In this document: positions 19,730 through 35,404 of the stretch, piece by piece
Layout: each line of letters opens with the position of its first letter
Numbering within the stretch: the first letter of the stretch is position 1
NCBI RefSeq assembly: GCF_008709575.1
Contig: NZ_VYIK01000041.1
Coordinates: forward strand, 1-36,436
Length of the DNA: 36,436 bases
Direction: 5' to 3'
DNA from: Mycobacterium sp.
GTDB lineage: Bacteria > Actinomycetota > Actinomycetes > Mycobacteriales > Mycobacteriaceae
Notes under the pieces: generated by a model
Database searches by the model: none
Seen by the model: the letters and a program-made list of their open reading frames with translations, nothing else
Told to the model about the DNA's origin: nothing
Program-made: the position numbers and the translations under genes

Positions 19730-19807
19730 AAAGGCATCCCGGGATCGCGCTGGGATCGCGCCGCAAAGCGGATTACCGACCCACGCTGCTGGCCCGTCGC
19801 CGCGACC

Positions 19808-20572
19808 TCACGCGGGCGCGCCGTGCCGGCCTGCTCCGGCGGCGAAGCGTCCGGCCCCTTCCCGCGCCTCCGTCGCGACCCGGGCGATGCTGGCGAATTC
19901 GTACTCCATCGCCTCGGATTCGGCTAGCCCCCATTGGTGCAGCGCCGACAACCGATCCGATCGCAGGCACTGCTGCGGCAGCGCGGCCAGCTGGCCTGCC
20001 AGTTCTTCGGCCGCGTCACGGGCCTGGCCTTTGGGCACGACCCGGTTGGCCAACCCGATCGCCAATGCCTCGGTTGCGTCGACGCCCCGGCCGGTGAGGA
20101 TCATGTCCATCGCCCGGCTGTGCCCGATCAGCCGGGGCAATCGCACGGTTCCCCCGTCGATCAGCGGCACGCCCCACCGCCGGCAGAAAACCCCGAACAC
20201 CGCATCCTCTTCGACAACCCGCAGGTCGCACCACAACGCCAGCTCCAGACCGCCGGCTACCGCGTAGCCGCTCACCGCGGCGATCACCGGTTTGGACAGC
20301 ACCATCCGGGTCGGCCCCATCGGGCCGGGGCCGGTCCGGTGCACGGGGTTAGCGTCCGGGGTACCGAATGCCTTCAAATCCGCTCCCGCGCAGAAGGTTC
20401 CGTGATCACCCCACAGCACCGCCACCGCCACGGAGTCATCGTGGTCGAATTCCTCGAAGGCGGCGAACAGGGCGGCCGATGTCGGGCCGTCGACGGCGTT
20501 GCGGGCCTCGGGCCGGTCCAGGATCACCGTGGTCACCGGCCCGCTGCGTTCGATACGTACCGGGCGTCTCAT
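19808..20572 (-). CDS. echA5: Enoyl-CoA hydratase/isomerase family protein
   Basis: A 254-residue crotonase-fold protein resembling Rv0675 (EchA5). The oxyanion-hole segments are visible: GTFCAGADLKAF and AVSGYAVAGGLELALWCD, followed by FGVFCRRWGVPLIDGGTVRLPRLIG. The second catalytic Glu position is replaced by Asp in LIDGGT, so hydratase activity is not assured. ATG 20572 overlaps the stop of the PaaX-like gene by 4 nt. It is last in a four-gene fatty-acid type operon. H37Rv has mmpS5-mmpL5 and Rv0678 after this gene; here rpsL follows directly. Confidence 0.9.
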   Translation of the reverse strand: MRRPVRIERSGPVTTVILDRPEARNAVDGPTSAALFAAFEEFDHDDSVAVAVLWGDHGTFCAGADLKAFGTPDANPVHRTGPGPMGPTRMVLSKPVIAAVSGYAVAGGLELALWCDLRVVEEDAVFGVFCRRWGVPLIDGGTVRLPRLIGHSRAMDMILTGRGVDATEALAIGLANRVVPKGQARDAAEELAGQLAALPQQCLRSDRLSALHQWGLAESEAMEYEFASIARVATEAREGAGRFAAGAGRHGAPA

Positions 20573-21303
20573 CTGGCCTCCACTAGTTGGATCGCGTGAC
20601 GCCGCCGGGAGAGTTCGGCGGCGAAATCGTGATAGGCGGCGCGCAGCTGGTCACCCGGCCAGCCGGACGGCAAGAGTTCGACCGGCAGCATCGGGTCGGT
20701 CAGCAGGTGACGCACCATCGCGGCTGCGATGACGAACCGGGCGGGCACATCGGCTGCGGCGGCCATCTCGTCGAGCAGACGTTGTCCGGTACGCGCCCAT
20801 CCCGGCAGATCCCACAACTGACCGGCCAGCTCGGCCGGCACGTCGTCGCGGGCAGCGAGGACCCGGATTTTGGCCCGGACCGCGGTACCCAGTTCGACGT
20901 CGAGATTGTCCGGACGCATCCACACGCCTTCGCGCAGCTCGGCGAACCTGTTGTTGTGCAGTGCTGCTCGCAAGTCAGCTCGGGTGCGCGCGTCGGTGCC
21001 CACACTGGTCACGATGACTGTCATCCAGGAGCCGCGCCAGGGACGCACCCGCGGGTGAATCGCGTCGTCCTGACGGCGTTGGCGCGCCAGCAGCCGCTCG
21101 GAGAGCCGGTAGCCGTCAGCGGACCGGATCAGGTCACCGGCGCTGACCATCCGCGTCAACGCCACCCGCAACGTAGTCTCTTTGATACCGAAATCGCTGG
21201 TGAGCCTGACGAGTTCGGCTGCGCTGGCCCATGCCGGGTGGGCGCCGAGCAACACGGACAGCACCACCGACCGGGCGGTCATGCGCGCCATAGTCGTCGG
21301 CAT
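20569..21303 (-). CDS. PaaX-family transcriptional regulator
   Basis: A 244-residue protein resembling Rv0674. The N-terminal part (about 10-70: ARSVVLSVLLGAHPAWAS, then GIKETTLRVALTRMVSAGDLIRSADGYRLSERLL) is a winged helix of PaaX/phenylacetate-repressor type, followed by the PaaX central domain (PRVRPWRGSWMTVIV) and a helical C-terminal domain. PaaX proteins respond to an aryl- or acyl-CoA thioester. It sits inside the operon of CoA-ester enzymes, 3 nt after echA4, so it probably regulates that operon. An in-frame ATG four codons further in (21291) is an alternative start. Confidence 0.87.
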   Translation of the reverse strand: MPTTMARMTARSVVLSVLLGAHPAWASAAELVRLTSDFGIKETTLRVALTRMVSAGDLIRSADGYRLSERLLARQRRQDDAIHPRVRPWRGSWMTVIVTSVGTDARTRADLRAALHNNRFAELREGVWMRPDNLDVELGTAVRAKIRVLAARDDVPAELAGQLWDLPGWARTGQRLLDEMAAAADVPARFVIAAAMVRHLLTDPMLPVELLPSGWPGDQLRAAYHDFAAELSRRRHAIQLVEAR

Positions 21304-21306
21304 CGC

Positions 21307-22245
21307 CTACACCTGCGACGTCTGGCGGCCGTAGTCGCCGAACGGCTCGTCGCGGTGGCGCACCGCGGCCCGGAAGCCGTGCTGCACCGCGTCGGCGACG
21401 AACGCATGCCCCTCAGGCGTGTGCCTGGCTATGCCGTCGAAGACGGTACTCACCATCCTGCTGGTCGCCACGCCCTGTTGCAACAGAGCCGAATTGAGCG
21501 CGAGTTTGACCATGATGAGCTGGTTGACCGGGACGGCGGCGATCCGGGCCACCAGCCGTTCGGTGCGCGCGTCGAGGTCCTCGGGGTTGGGCGCCTCGAC
21601 CGCCAGCCCCCACTCGGCCGCTTGAGCACCGGTGATGCAATCCCCGGTGAGCAGTAGTCGTTTGGCGCGCTGATCGCCGAGCCGGTGCGCCCACAGCCCG
21701 GCCGCGGGCACACCCCAGACCCGACTCGGCGGATAGCCGATCTTGGCGTCGGCGGCGGCGATCACCTGGTCGGCATGCAGCGCGATGTCGGTACCGCCGG
21801 CCACGCAGTAGCCGTGGATCTTGACCACGGTGGGCTTGTCGGCGTGCATCAGGCTGGCGAACCCGCGCACGAACCGGCTCATCATCTGGTAGTCGATCAT
21901 CGGGTCCCACGGCTGATTGGGCAGGTGGTTGATGGCCTGGGTCTTGCCGTCCAGCACGGTGCCCTCGTACGGCCCGGTCCCGCCCGCCGACGAAGTCCGA
22001 TCGGCGTAGGCGCTCAGATCGAACCCCGCGCAGAACCCCTCGCCGCGACCGGACACGAGGATGACGTGGACGTTGGGGTCCAGGTCGGCGCGTTCCACCA
22101 ACGCCGACAATTCCAGGGGTGTGTCGGCGACGATCGCGTTGCCCTTCTCCGGCCGATTGAAGGTGATCCGGGCAACCCGGTCGGTGACCTCATAGGTCAT
22201 CGTCTTCAGGTTGTCGAAGTCGACCGGTCGGATCGCGTGGGTCAC
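21307..22245 (-). CDS. echA4: Enoyl-CoA hydratase/isomerase family protein
   Basis: A 312-residue crotonase-family enzyme resembling Rv0673 (EchA4). Core motifs are ARITFNRPEKGNAI, the oxyanion-hole segment GEGFCAGFDLSAYA, and HGYCVAGGTDIALHAD. It has an insertion between the first two blocks (about 95-135, through NQPWDPMIDYQMM) and a longer C-terminus than simple hydratases, so it may act on an unusual or bulky acyl-CoA. GTG 22245 (VTHAIRPVDFDNLKTM) has AAGGAG about 9 nt upstream and gives the Rv0673 length; the frame is open further upstream but antisense-like. It lies 46 bp after the acyl-CoA dehydrogenase gene. Confidence 0.92.
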   Translation of the reverse strand: MTHAIRPVDFDNLKTMTYEVTDRVARITFNRPEKGNAIVADTPLELSALVERADLDPNVHVILVSGRGEGFCAGFDLSAYADRTSSAGGTGPYEGTVLDGKTQAINHLPNQPWDPMIDYQMMSRFVRGFASLMHADKPTVVKIHGYCVAGGTDIALHADQVIAAADAKIGYPPSRVWGVPAAGLWAHRLGDQRAKRLLLTGDCITGAQAAEWGLAVEAPNPEDLDARTERLVARIAAVPVNQLIMVKLALNSALLQQGVATSRMVSTVFDGIARHTPEGHAFVADAVQHGFRAAVRHRDEPFGDYGRQTSQV

Positions 22246-22291
22246 GAGCGCCGCTCCTTGTTGCGTCGCCCTGCGCCCTCGCCGGCGCGGG

Positions 22292-23929
22292 TCATCCTTT
22301 TGCCAGGGCCCGCTCGAGGATGGGTGCCAGGTCCAGGCCGGCGGGCATGGTGCCGTAGGCACCCCCCCACTGCCCGCCCAGGCGGGTGGCCAAAAACGCC
22401 TCGGCGACGGCCGGGTGCCCGTAACGCACCAGCAGCGAACCCTGCAACGCCAAACAGATGTCCTCGGCGATCTTGCGGGCACGATAGGTCAAGGTCGCGG
22501 GGTCGCTGTGCTCCCCGAGCCGGGCTTTGAGTGACTCGACATGGGCGTCCAGCCGAGAATCCCCCCCGGTGGTCGTGGCCAGCTCGGCGAACAGCACCTC
22601 GACACACTCGGGGCGGGTGGCCATGGCCCGCAACGTGTCCAGGGCGCTGACATTGCCGGAACCCTCCCAGATACCCATCAGCGGGGCCTCCCGGTACAAC
22701 CGCGGCATGCCGGAGTCTTCCACGTAGCCGTTGCCGCCCAAGCATTCCATCGCCTCGGCCGCGTGGGGTGCGGCCTGCTTGCACACCCAGTACTTGCTGG
22801 CGGCCAGGCCGATGCGGCGCAGCAGTGTTTCGGTCTCGTCGCCGCGCGCGGCGTTGTCGGTGGCGCCCGCCATCCGCATCGCCACCATGGTCGCGGCTTC
22901 GGCCTCGACGGCCAAGTCCGCCAGGACATTACGCATCAGCGGCTGGTCGATCAGGTAGGCGCCGAACGCCCTGCGGTGTGCGGCGTGGTGAATCGCCCGG
23001 GTCACGCCGGTGCGCATGCTGGTGGCGCTGCCCAGCGCGCAGTCCAGCCGGGTCAGGTTGACCATCTCGATGATGGTCGGCACACCGCGACCCTCCTCGC
23101 CGACCAGCCAGGCGGTGGCGCCGTCGTATTCGACTTCGCTGGAGGCGTTGGCGTGGTTGCCGAGCTTGTCTTTGAGCCGCTGCAACAACATCCGGTTGCG
23201 CGTGCCGTCGGGCAGCACCCGTGGCAACAGGAAGCAGCTCAGCCCGCCGGGCGCCTGGGCGAGCACCAGGAAGATGTCGCACATCGGCGCCGAGGTGAAC
23301 CACTTGTGCCCGGTGAGGGTGTAGCTGCCGTCGGCATTAGGGGTTGCCCGGGTCGTGTTGGCCCGCACGTCGGAGCCGCCCTGCTTCTCGGTCATCGACA
23401 TGCCGGCGGTGATGCCGGGTTTGGTGGTGGCCACCTTCAGCTCGGGGTCGTACTCGCGGCTGGTCAGCAGCGGCTCGTAGACGCTTGCCAGCTCCGGGTT
23501 GTGCCGCAGCGCCGGGACCACGGCGTAGGTCATCGAAATCGGGCACATGTGCGCGGGTTCGGCGGTCCACACGCTGGTTTTGGCGGCGCGGACCACGTGT
23601 GCGCCCGGCCGTTGGTCGGCCCAGGGCGCGGCGTGCAGCCCATGCGCGATCGCCGTGCGCATCAGCTCGTGGTAGGCGGGGTCGTACTCCACTTCATCGA
23701 TGCGGTGACCGTAGCGGTCGTGGGTGTGCAGGATCGGCCGGTTGCGGTCGGCCAATTCGCCCCAGCGCTGAACCTGCCGGGAGCCCGACAGCGCGCCGAC
23801 CGCGATGACCTCGTCGAGCCCCCACTGCCCGCCCTCGCGGATCAGCGCCTCGATGAGCACCGGCGACGAGGCCGGGTTGTATTCCTCCAGGGGCGGCACC
23901 TGATTGGTCACGAGATGAGTGTCCGGCAT
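22292..23929 (-). CDS. fadE8: Acyl-CoA dehydrogenase (FadE8/AidB-like)
   Basis: A 545-residue FAD acyl-CoA dehydrogenase of the longer AidB-like subfamily, resembling Rv0672 (FadE8). Landmarks are GITAGMSMTEKQGGSDVRANTT, the adjacent YTLTGHKWFTSAPMCD, KDKLGNHANASSEVEYD, TRLDCALGSATSM (where AidB-type enzymes have a non-classical base), and the C-terminal ECLGGNGYVEDSGMPRLYREAP. ATG 23929 (MPDTHLVTNQVPPLEEYNP) is chosen from family length; it lies 7 nt after a TAATAC -10-like element. First gene of the fadE8-echA4-paaX-echA5 operon. Substrate unknown. Confidence 0.92.
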   Translation of the reverse strand: MPDTHLVTNQVPPLEEYNPASSPVLIEALIREGGQWGLDEVIAVGALSGSRQVQRWGELADRNRPILHTHDRYGHRIDEVEYDPAYHELMRTAIAHGLHAAPWADQRPGAHVVRAAKTSVWTAEPAHMCPISMTYAVVPALRHNPELASVYEPLLTSREYDPELKVATTKPGITAGMSMTEKQGGSDVRANTTRATPNADGSYTLTGHKWFTSAPMCDIFLVLAQAPGGLSCFLLPRVLPDGTRNRMLLQRLKDKLGNHANASSEVEYDGATAWLVGEEGRGVPTIIEMVNLTRLDCALGSATSMRTGVTRAIHHAAHRRAFGAYLIDQPLMRNVLADLAVEAEAATMVAMRMAGATDNAARGDETETLLRRIGLAASKYWVCKQAAPHAAEAMECLGGNGYVEDSGMPRLYREAPLMGIWEGSGNVSALDTLRAMATRPECVEVLFAELATTTGGDSRLDAHVESLKARLGEHSDPATLTYRARKIAEDICLALQGSLLVRYGHPAVAEAFLATRLGGQWGGAYGTMPAGLDLAPILERALAKG

Positions 23930-23936
23930 GCCGCAA

Positions 23937-23973
23937 GTATTACATTTTTTCGATAGTCGCACAATAGATGTAA
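23937..23973 (-). promoter_or_regulatory. Candidate promoter and operator of the fadE8 operon
   Basis: On the minus strand TTGTGC (23964-23959) and TAATAC (23942-23937) are 16 bp apart, and the -10 ends 7 nt before the ATG, consistent with a leaderless transcript. TTACAT (23940-23945) and ATGTAA (23968-23973) form inverted half-sites bracketing the promoter, a possible site for the PaaX-like regulator. Confidence 0.4.
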
Positions 23974-23994
23974 CGACCCGGGGGCGCGCTCGCC

Positions 23995-24750
23995 TCAGCG
24001 CAGATGTTTGCGCAGGTATTCGATGTCGTCCTTGCGGCCCTCCTCGGCGGTCTCGCAAATGACCGGCGCGTCGGCGGCCCGGACGACGGCGACGAGCAGT
24101 TCCGGATCGATTTGCCCGGCGCCGATATTGGCGTGCCGGTCGCGCCCCGAGCCCGGCGGGTCCTTGGAGTCGTTGCAATGCACCAGGTCGATCCGGCCGG
24201 TGATGGCCTTGATGCGATCGACCGCGTCGATCAAGGCCTCGCCGGCCGCCCACGTGTGGCATGTGTCGAGGCAAAAGCCGATACCGGTGTCGCCGATGTG
24301 GTCCCACAGTCGGCCGATGGTGTCGAAGTGGCGGGCCATCGCGTGCTCACCGCCCGCGGTGTTCTCCAAATAGACCTCGACGGTGGTCTCCAGCTGATCG
24401 AGTGCCTTGCGCCAACGGCCGAAGCCGTCGTCGAGGTCGTCGTCGTCGGCGACGTGACCACCGTGGACGATCACCGCCGCGGCACCGATATCGGCCGCCG
24501 CGTCGCAGGTCTGCTGCAAGATCTTGCGCGACGGGATGCGGACCCGGTTATTCGCCGAGGCGACGTTGATCAGATAGGGCGCGTGCACGTAGATCGGCAG
24601 CACCGCGGCCCGCAGGTGTGGGGCGTCCTCGCGCGGCTTGGGCGGCTTCCAGCTCTGCGGATTGCCCAGGAAGATCTGTACGACGTCGGCGCCTTCGGCC
24701 GCCGCCGCGGCGAGGGGGTCGGCCGGACTGACGTGCGAACCGATGAGCAC
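23995..24750 (-). CDS. nfo: Endonuclease IV (AP endonuclease)
   Basis: A 251-residue class II apurinic/apyrimidinic endonuclease (called end, Rv0670, in H37Rv), acting in base-excision repair. The metal-site motifs of the TIM-barrel fold appear in order: GSHVSP near the N-terminus, [55 protein letters not shown], and [11 protein letters not shown] 24750 is the family start and sits 6 nt after a TACACT -10-like element, so the mRNA is probably leaderless. The longer open frame upstream runs into the hydrolase gene and is not coding. Confidence 0.95.
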   Translation of the reverse strand: MLIGSHVSPADPLAAAAAEGADVVQIFLGNPQSWKPPKPREDAPHLRAAVLPIYVHAPYLINVASANNRVRIPSRKILQQTCDAAADIGAAAVIVHGGHVADDDDLDDGFGRWRKALDQLETTVEVYLENTAGGEHAMARHFDTIGRLWDHIGDTGIGFCLDTCHTWAAGEALIDAVDRIKAITGRIDLVHCNDSKDPPGSGRDRHANIGAGQIDPELLVAVVRAADAPVICETAEEGRKDDIEYLRKHLR

Positions 24751-24756
24751 GGCGCC

Positions 24757-24762
24757 AGTGTA
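24757..24762 (-). promoter_or_regulatory. -10-like element for a leaderless endonuclease IV mRNA
   Basis: TACACT on the minus strand ends 6 nt before the GTG at 24750. The pattern TANNNT at this distance is that of mycobacterial leaderless promoters. No convincing -35 is visible. Confidence 0.4.
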
Positions 24763-24806
24763 GTTAGCGTCCCGGTTGCCGTTTGCGACAGCGGTGGGCG
24801 CGGCCC

Positions 24807-25721
24807 TCAGTCGTCGAACATCCCCGCGTGTCGGCGCAAGAAAGCCACCTCGGCCCGCAGGACGTTCTCGTGGTCGAGTCCGCCCGCGTAGACGTCGTAA
24901 TGTCCACCGCGACTCCGGTACAGCTCGGCAAGCGGCGCCCGGGTAGCCACGGCCAGCGCCGCGCGGACCGGAGCCATGGTGTCGTGTTCGGCGACGACCA
25001 TCAGCAACGGGCACCTAACCTTTCGGGCACGTCGCACCGGCCGGTGAGCCATCACGTGGAGCAGGGACCGGGCGGTGACCTCGTTGGGCCAGGATCCCTC
25101 GGCGGGGTGGAGCCGGGCGTAGCCGGTCATCGCGTCATCTGTGGCGATCACGCCTAACTGCCCGGCTGGCACACTGACGGGCAGGTAGCGAGGCCGTCGG
25201 CCGAGCACTGAGCCGACCTGATCGACGAGCGCGTGAACGATCAGCGGCAGCTTGCGTCTCGGTCCGACGTTGGCCAGCCCTGCCAACCCATCCACCAGTG
25301 GGCACTGCGCGATCGCGCCTGCCAGGCCGGGTTCACTGGCGGCCAGCTCGACAATGTGCATGCCGGCAAATGAGGTTCCCCACGCGAAGACCCGGGCAGG
25401 GTCGAACTCTTCCTGAGCACGCGTCCAGGCCAGTGCAGCGCGGTAGTCCTCGAGTTGACGCCGAACGGACAGGAGCTGTCGAGGTTGACCCGTGGATCGG
25501 CCCCAGTGCCGGTAGTCAAACACCACCGCGGCGAATCCGCTGCGGGCGAACCGTTCGGCAAACGGCGCCAGACCGGCGGCCTTAATGCCGCCGATACCGT
25601 GGGCCATCACCACCGTCGGCAGCGGACCGGGTCGTTCGGGCACATACACCCAGGTGTCAAGTCGGTCGCGGGCACTGGCCGGGATCTCAAGCTCGCGGCG
25701 GTGCACGACACAGCCGGTCAT
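24807..25721 (-). CDS. Alpha/beta hydrolase
   Basis: A 304-residue alpha/beta-hydrolase of the dienelactone/acyl-ester hydrolase type. VVMAHGIGG (oxyanion region) is near residue 38, [13 protein letters not shown] follows, the nucleophile elbow GTSFAG is near 115, and the acid and histidine fall in [10 protein letters not shown] and GGHYDVY. No signal peptide. ATG 25721 overlaps the stop of the saccharopine-dehydrogenase-like gene as ATGA, so the two are coupled. Substrate unknown; the partnership suggests breakdown or remodelling of a hydrophobic ester or ketone. Confidence 0.88.
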   Translation of the reverse strand: MTGCVVHRRELEIPASARDRLDTWVYVPERPGPLPTVVMAHGIGGIKAAGLAPFAERFARSGFAAVVFDYRHWGRSTGQPRQLLSVRRQLEDYRAALAWTRAQEEFDPARVFAWGTSFAGMHIVELAASEPGLAGAIAQCPLVDGLAGLANVGPRRKLPLIVHALVDQVGSVLGRRPRYLPVSVPAGQLGVIATDDAMTGYARLHPAEGSWPNEVTARSLLHVMAHRPVRRARKVRCPLLMVVAEHDTMAPVRAALAVATRAPLAELYRSRGGHYDVYAGGLDHENVLRAEVAFLRRHAGMFDD

Positions 25722-26800
25722 CGGGTGACGCCGTCAAGTGTGATGATCGTTGCACCCGCGTGCCTGGCCAAGTCGGTGCCGAACAGCGCGCCGGGAGTGA
25801 AGGATCCGTGCCGTGTCGTCTCGTCGCTGATCCGTGCGGCGGTGTATCCGGCGACTTTCGCGGTGAAACCATAGGCCTCCCCGGTACGCAGCCAGGCCTC
25901 GCGATAGGTGTCACCAGCCCACTCCAGTCGAGCGTACGCCCAGGACACCTCGCCGGACTTCGCCGGTGGGCGCAGCCGCATTCGGCTGACGAACCGCTGT
26001 GTTGCGGTCCGGATGGGCCGCACCGCCAGCAGTGTCGACACCGCCGGCAGCACCACTCGCGCCATCGGCCCGCTGGGCACTTCCGCGGAGTACGCTCCCA
26101 CCGCTCCCGCGCCGGATGCCCGGCGCGCTGCCTCCAATTCGCCGGTCGGTACCGCAAGCGCCGCGCGTGCCGGCAAGCCGGGCAACGGGATCCGTGTGGT
26201 TTGGGCACCCAGCCGGATTCGCACCAGTTGCCCGTCCCGGTAACGTCGCCCACCATGGGCGACGGCATCGATCACGCTGGCCAGCACCGCCGTTCCCATC
26301 TCGTCCACGGCGGGCAGTGCCGCGACCGTGGCAGAGTCCGCCGCGAGCCGATCGCCGCGCAGCTCGATGACCAGCGTCTCGGTGGCCAGCACGCCGAACC
26401 CCGCTCCGGTAACCAGCGTGACTCCGTGGCTTCGCGCGTCGGCATCCAAATCCAACAGCGCGCGCACCGGTTCCAGCTCGTTCGCCAGATCCACGTAGTG
26501 GGTGCCGGCGGCGATGCTCGCGCGCGCCAATGGCAGGGCGGTCAGACCAAACGGACCGATGGTGTTCACCACCACTGCCGGTTTTTCGTCGCCGATCAAT
26601 GTGACCAGTTCGGCAAGCCCGGCGCTCACCCGGGTGCGCACGGGTCGGCCCAGCGATTCGGCGACGGTAGTGAGCCGGTTGTGGTCGCGTCCGACGAGGA
26701 CCACGTCGGAGCCGTTCAAGACCAGTTCGTGAGCAATGGCGCGACCGCCCTTGCCGGTCGCGCCGAGGACCCAAATCGTTGGCACCAATTTACGGTACAC
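25718..26800 (-). CDS. Saccharopine dehydrogenase-like NAD(P) oxidoreductase
   Basis: A 360-residue protein with an N-terminal Rossmann domain (TIWVLGATGKGGRAIAHEL, VVLVGRD, VVNTIGPFG) followed by HYVDLANE, the layout of saccharopine-dehydrogenase-like proteins. In mycobacteria this family includes trans-acting enoyl reductases of lipid synthesis, but I cannot assign a substrate. The start is uncertain: GTG 26800 is drawn, but GTG 26782 (VPTIWVLGATG) gives a tidier N-terminus, and a TAGTGT element at 26802-26797 would place transcription start after 26800. It is coupled to the hydrolase and divergent from a TetR gene. Confidence 0.83.
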   Translation of the reverse strand: MYRKLVPTIWVLGATGKGGRAIAHELVLNGSDVVLVGRDHNRLTTVAESLGRPVRTRVSAGLAELVTLIGDEKPAVVVNTIGPFGLTALPLARASIAAGTHYVDLANELEPVRALLDLDADARSHGVTLVTGAGFGVLATETLVIELRGDRLAADSATVAALPAVDEMGTAVLASVIDAVAHGGRRYRDGQLVRIRLGAQTTRIPLPGLPARAALAVPTGELEAARRASGAGAVGAYSAEVPSGPMARVVLPAVSTLLAVRPIRTATQRFVSRMRLRPPAKSGEVSWAYARLEWAGDTYREAWLRTGEAYGFTAKVAGYTAARISDETTRHGSFTPGALFGTDLARHAGATIITLDGVTR

Positions 26801-26805
26801 TATGC

Positions 26806-26818
26806 ATCGTTAATCGAT
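26806..26818. promoter_or_regulatory. Operator candidate between TetR and oxidoreductase genes
   Basis: ATCGTTAATCGAT is a 13-bp near-perfect palindrome (one mismatched pair) in the 43-bp divergent intergenic region. It is AT-rich for this genome and lies where a TetR protein could control both directions. Confidence 0.45.
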
Positions 26819-26843
26819 CAAGCGCTACCGTTCCGGGGTTCAT

Positions 26844-27464
26844 ATGCCGCTCCCCCGAGGTCGCCCGCGCGACACCGCCTTGGATACCGCAATCGCCAAT
26901 GCGACTGAAGCGGTGCTGCTTTCGGATGGTTACGGGGCTGTCAACATTGACCGAGTCGCCCGACACGCCGGAACCACGCGCGCTGCGGTCTACCGCCGGG
27001 CCAAGACACGCGGCGAGCTGATCGTCGGCTTACTGGTGAGCCGCTTCGGGGTCGATCCCGCCCCTGACAGCGGAAGCCTGCGGGAGGACCTGCGGCTCAT
27101 CCAGGGACTTCAGCGCGATTTCTTCAACGACCCGGTCATTCGGGCCGCACTGGCCGGTGTGCTCGGCGACGCCCATTCCGACAACGATCTGGCCGCGGTG
27201 TTCTACGAGCGGTTCATGGCGCCGCGTCGCGCCTCGGTGACCGCAATGCTGGACCGGGCCGCCGACCGCGGCGAGATTCCGCAACCGACCCAACCCCGCA
27301 TCGTCTCGGACCTTTTGACCGGACCGTTGCTGCTTCGCGCCGTGATGCCCCCCATCGGACCGATTGACGGCACACTGCTTGACGCCACCGTCGAGGCTGC
27401 CCTGAACGCATGCGCCCCGATGCCAAGACCCGCGGACGAAAACCCGTCATCACGCCGACGCTAA
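26844..27464 (+). CDS. TetR-family transcriptional regulator
   Basis: A 206-residue TetR/AcrR-type repressor. The helix-turn-helix covers roughly residues 13-58 (ALDTAIANATEAVLLSDGYG, then IDRVARHAGTTRAAVYRRAKTRGELI), with a C-terminal TetR_C-like ligand domain (VRTFFxxP-like FFNDPVIRAALAGVLGD) and a basic tail. ATG 26844 has no clear ribosome site; a TACCGT at 26827-26832 may be its -10, giving a very short leader. It probably represses the divergent oxidoreductase/hydrolase pair. Ligand unknown. Confidence 0.9.
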   Translation: MPLPRGRPRDTALDTAIANATEAVLLSDGYGAVNIDRVARHAGTTRAAVYRRAKTRGELIVGLLVSRFGVDPAPDSGSLREDLRLIQGLQRDFFNDPVIRAALAGVLGDAHSDNDLAAVFYERFMAPRRASVTAMLDRAADRGEIPQPTQPRIVSDLLTGPLLLRAVMPPIGPIDGTLLDATVEAALNACAPMPRPADENPSSRRR

Positions 27465-27486
27465 AGCACCCACGCCACCCGCTGCG

Positions 27487-27504
27487 CTCCGGGTTCGCCC
27501 GGGG
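27487..27504. terminator. Hairpin between convergent tetR and rpoC
   Basis: CCGGG-TTCG-CCCGG, extended by a wobble and a C-G pair, sits in the 55-bp gap between the tetR and rpoC stop codons. ATTTGT follows on the plus strand. It is probably a shared terminator; no U-run follows on the rpoC side. Confidence 0.5.
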
Positions 27505-27519
27505 ATTTGTCGCACGCGC

Positions 27520-31494
<3,975 letters not shown>

Positions 31495-31503
31495 CTAAAA
31501 AAT

Positions 31504-35115
<3,612 letters not shown>

Positions 35116-35136
35116 TCACGCACGCAACGGGATCGC

Positions 35137-35153
35137 TGAGCCGAAACGGCTCA
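35137..35153 (-). other. Perfect stem-loop in the rpoB leader
   Basis: TGAGCCG-AAA-CGGCTCA is a perfect 7-bp stem with a 3-nt loop, inside the predicted 5' untranslated RNA of rpoB about 130 nt before the start codon. No U-run follows on the transcribed strand. It could be a pause, attenuation or protein-binding site. Confidence 0.5.
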
Positions 35154-35215
35154 AGCTGGGACCACGGTGTCAAGTGGCGGGTGAGAAGGGCAGGAAGTAG
35201 CCAGCGCAACGTCCA

Positions 35216-35244
35216 ACGATAGCGCAGGACCGCGCATTACTCAA
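35216..35244 (-). promoter_or_regulatory. Candidate rpoBC promoter
   Basis: On the minus strand TTGAGT (35244-35239) and TATCGT (35221-35216) are separated by exactly 17 bp, a good SigA-type promoter, with a predicted start near 35209. A TTGACA at 35173-35168 lacks a -10 at the right distance. The 397-bp gap between mkl and rpoB otherwise holds the tandem repeat and hairpin listed separately, and no gene. Confidence 0.55.
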
Positions 35245-35404
35245 CCACCGTGCTCGGGCATACCGGCGGTCTCGGGGCGCTGGCCACCGTCTTGGCTCAC
35301 CCGTGCGCACGTGCTGACCAACAGATTGGCCCCTTGGGAGCCGTCCGTCAAGAGTTGACGCGCCAACTTCTCAGCTACCGCTCCTTCCGCCCACCGCGGC
35401 CATG

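Noticed and set aside
22246..22482. N-terminal extension of EchA4
   Set aside because: The extra residues overlap the end of the acyl-CoA dehydrogenase in another frame; GTG 22245 has a ribosome site and yields the expected 312 residues.
35353..35368. Near-palindrome AGTTGACGCGCCAACT after mkl as a terminator
   Set aside because: The stem is only 5 bp plus a mismatch and no T-run follows; too weak to list as a terminator.
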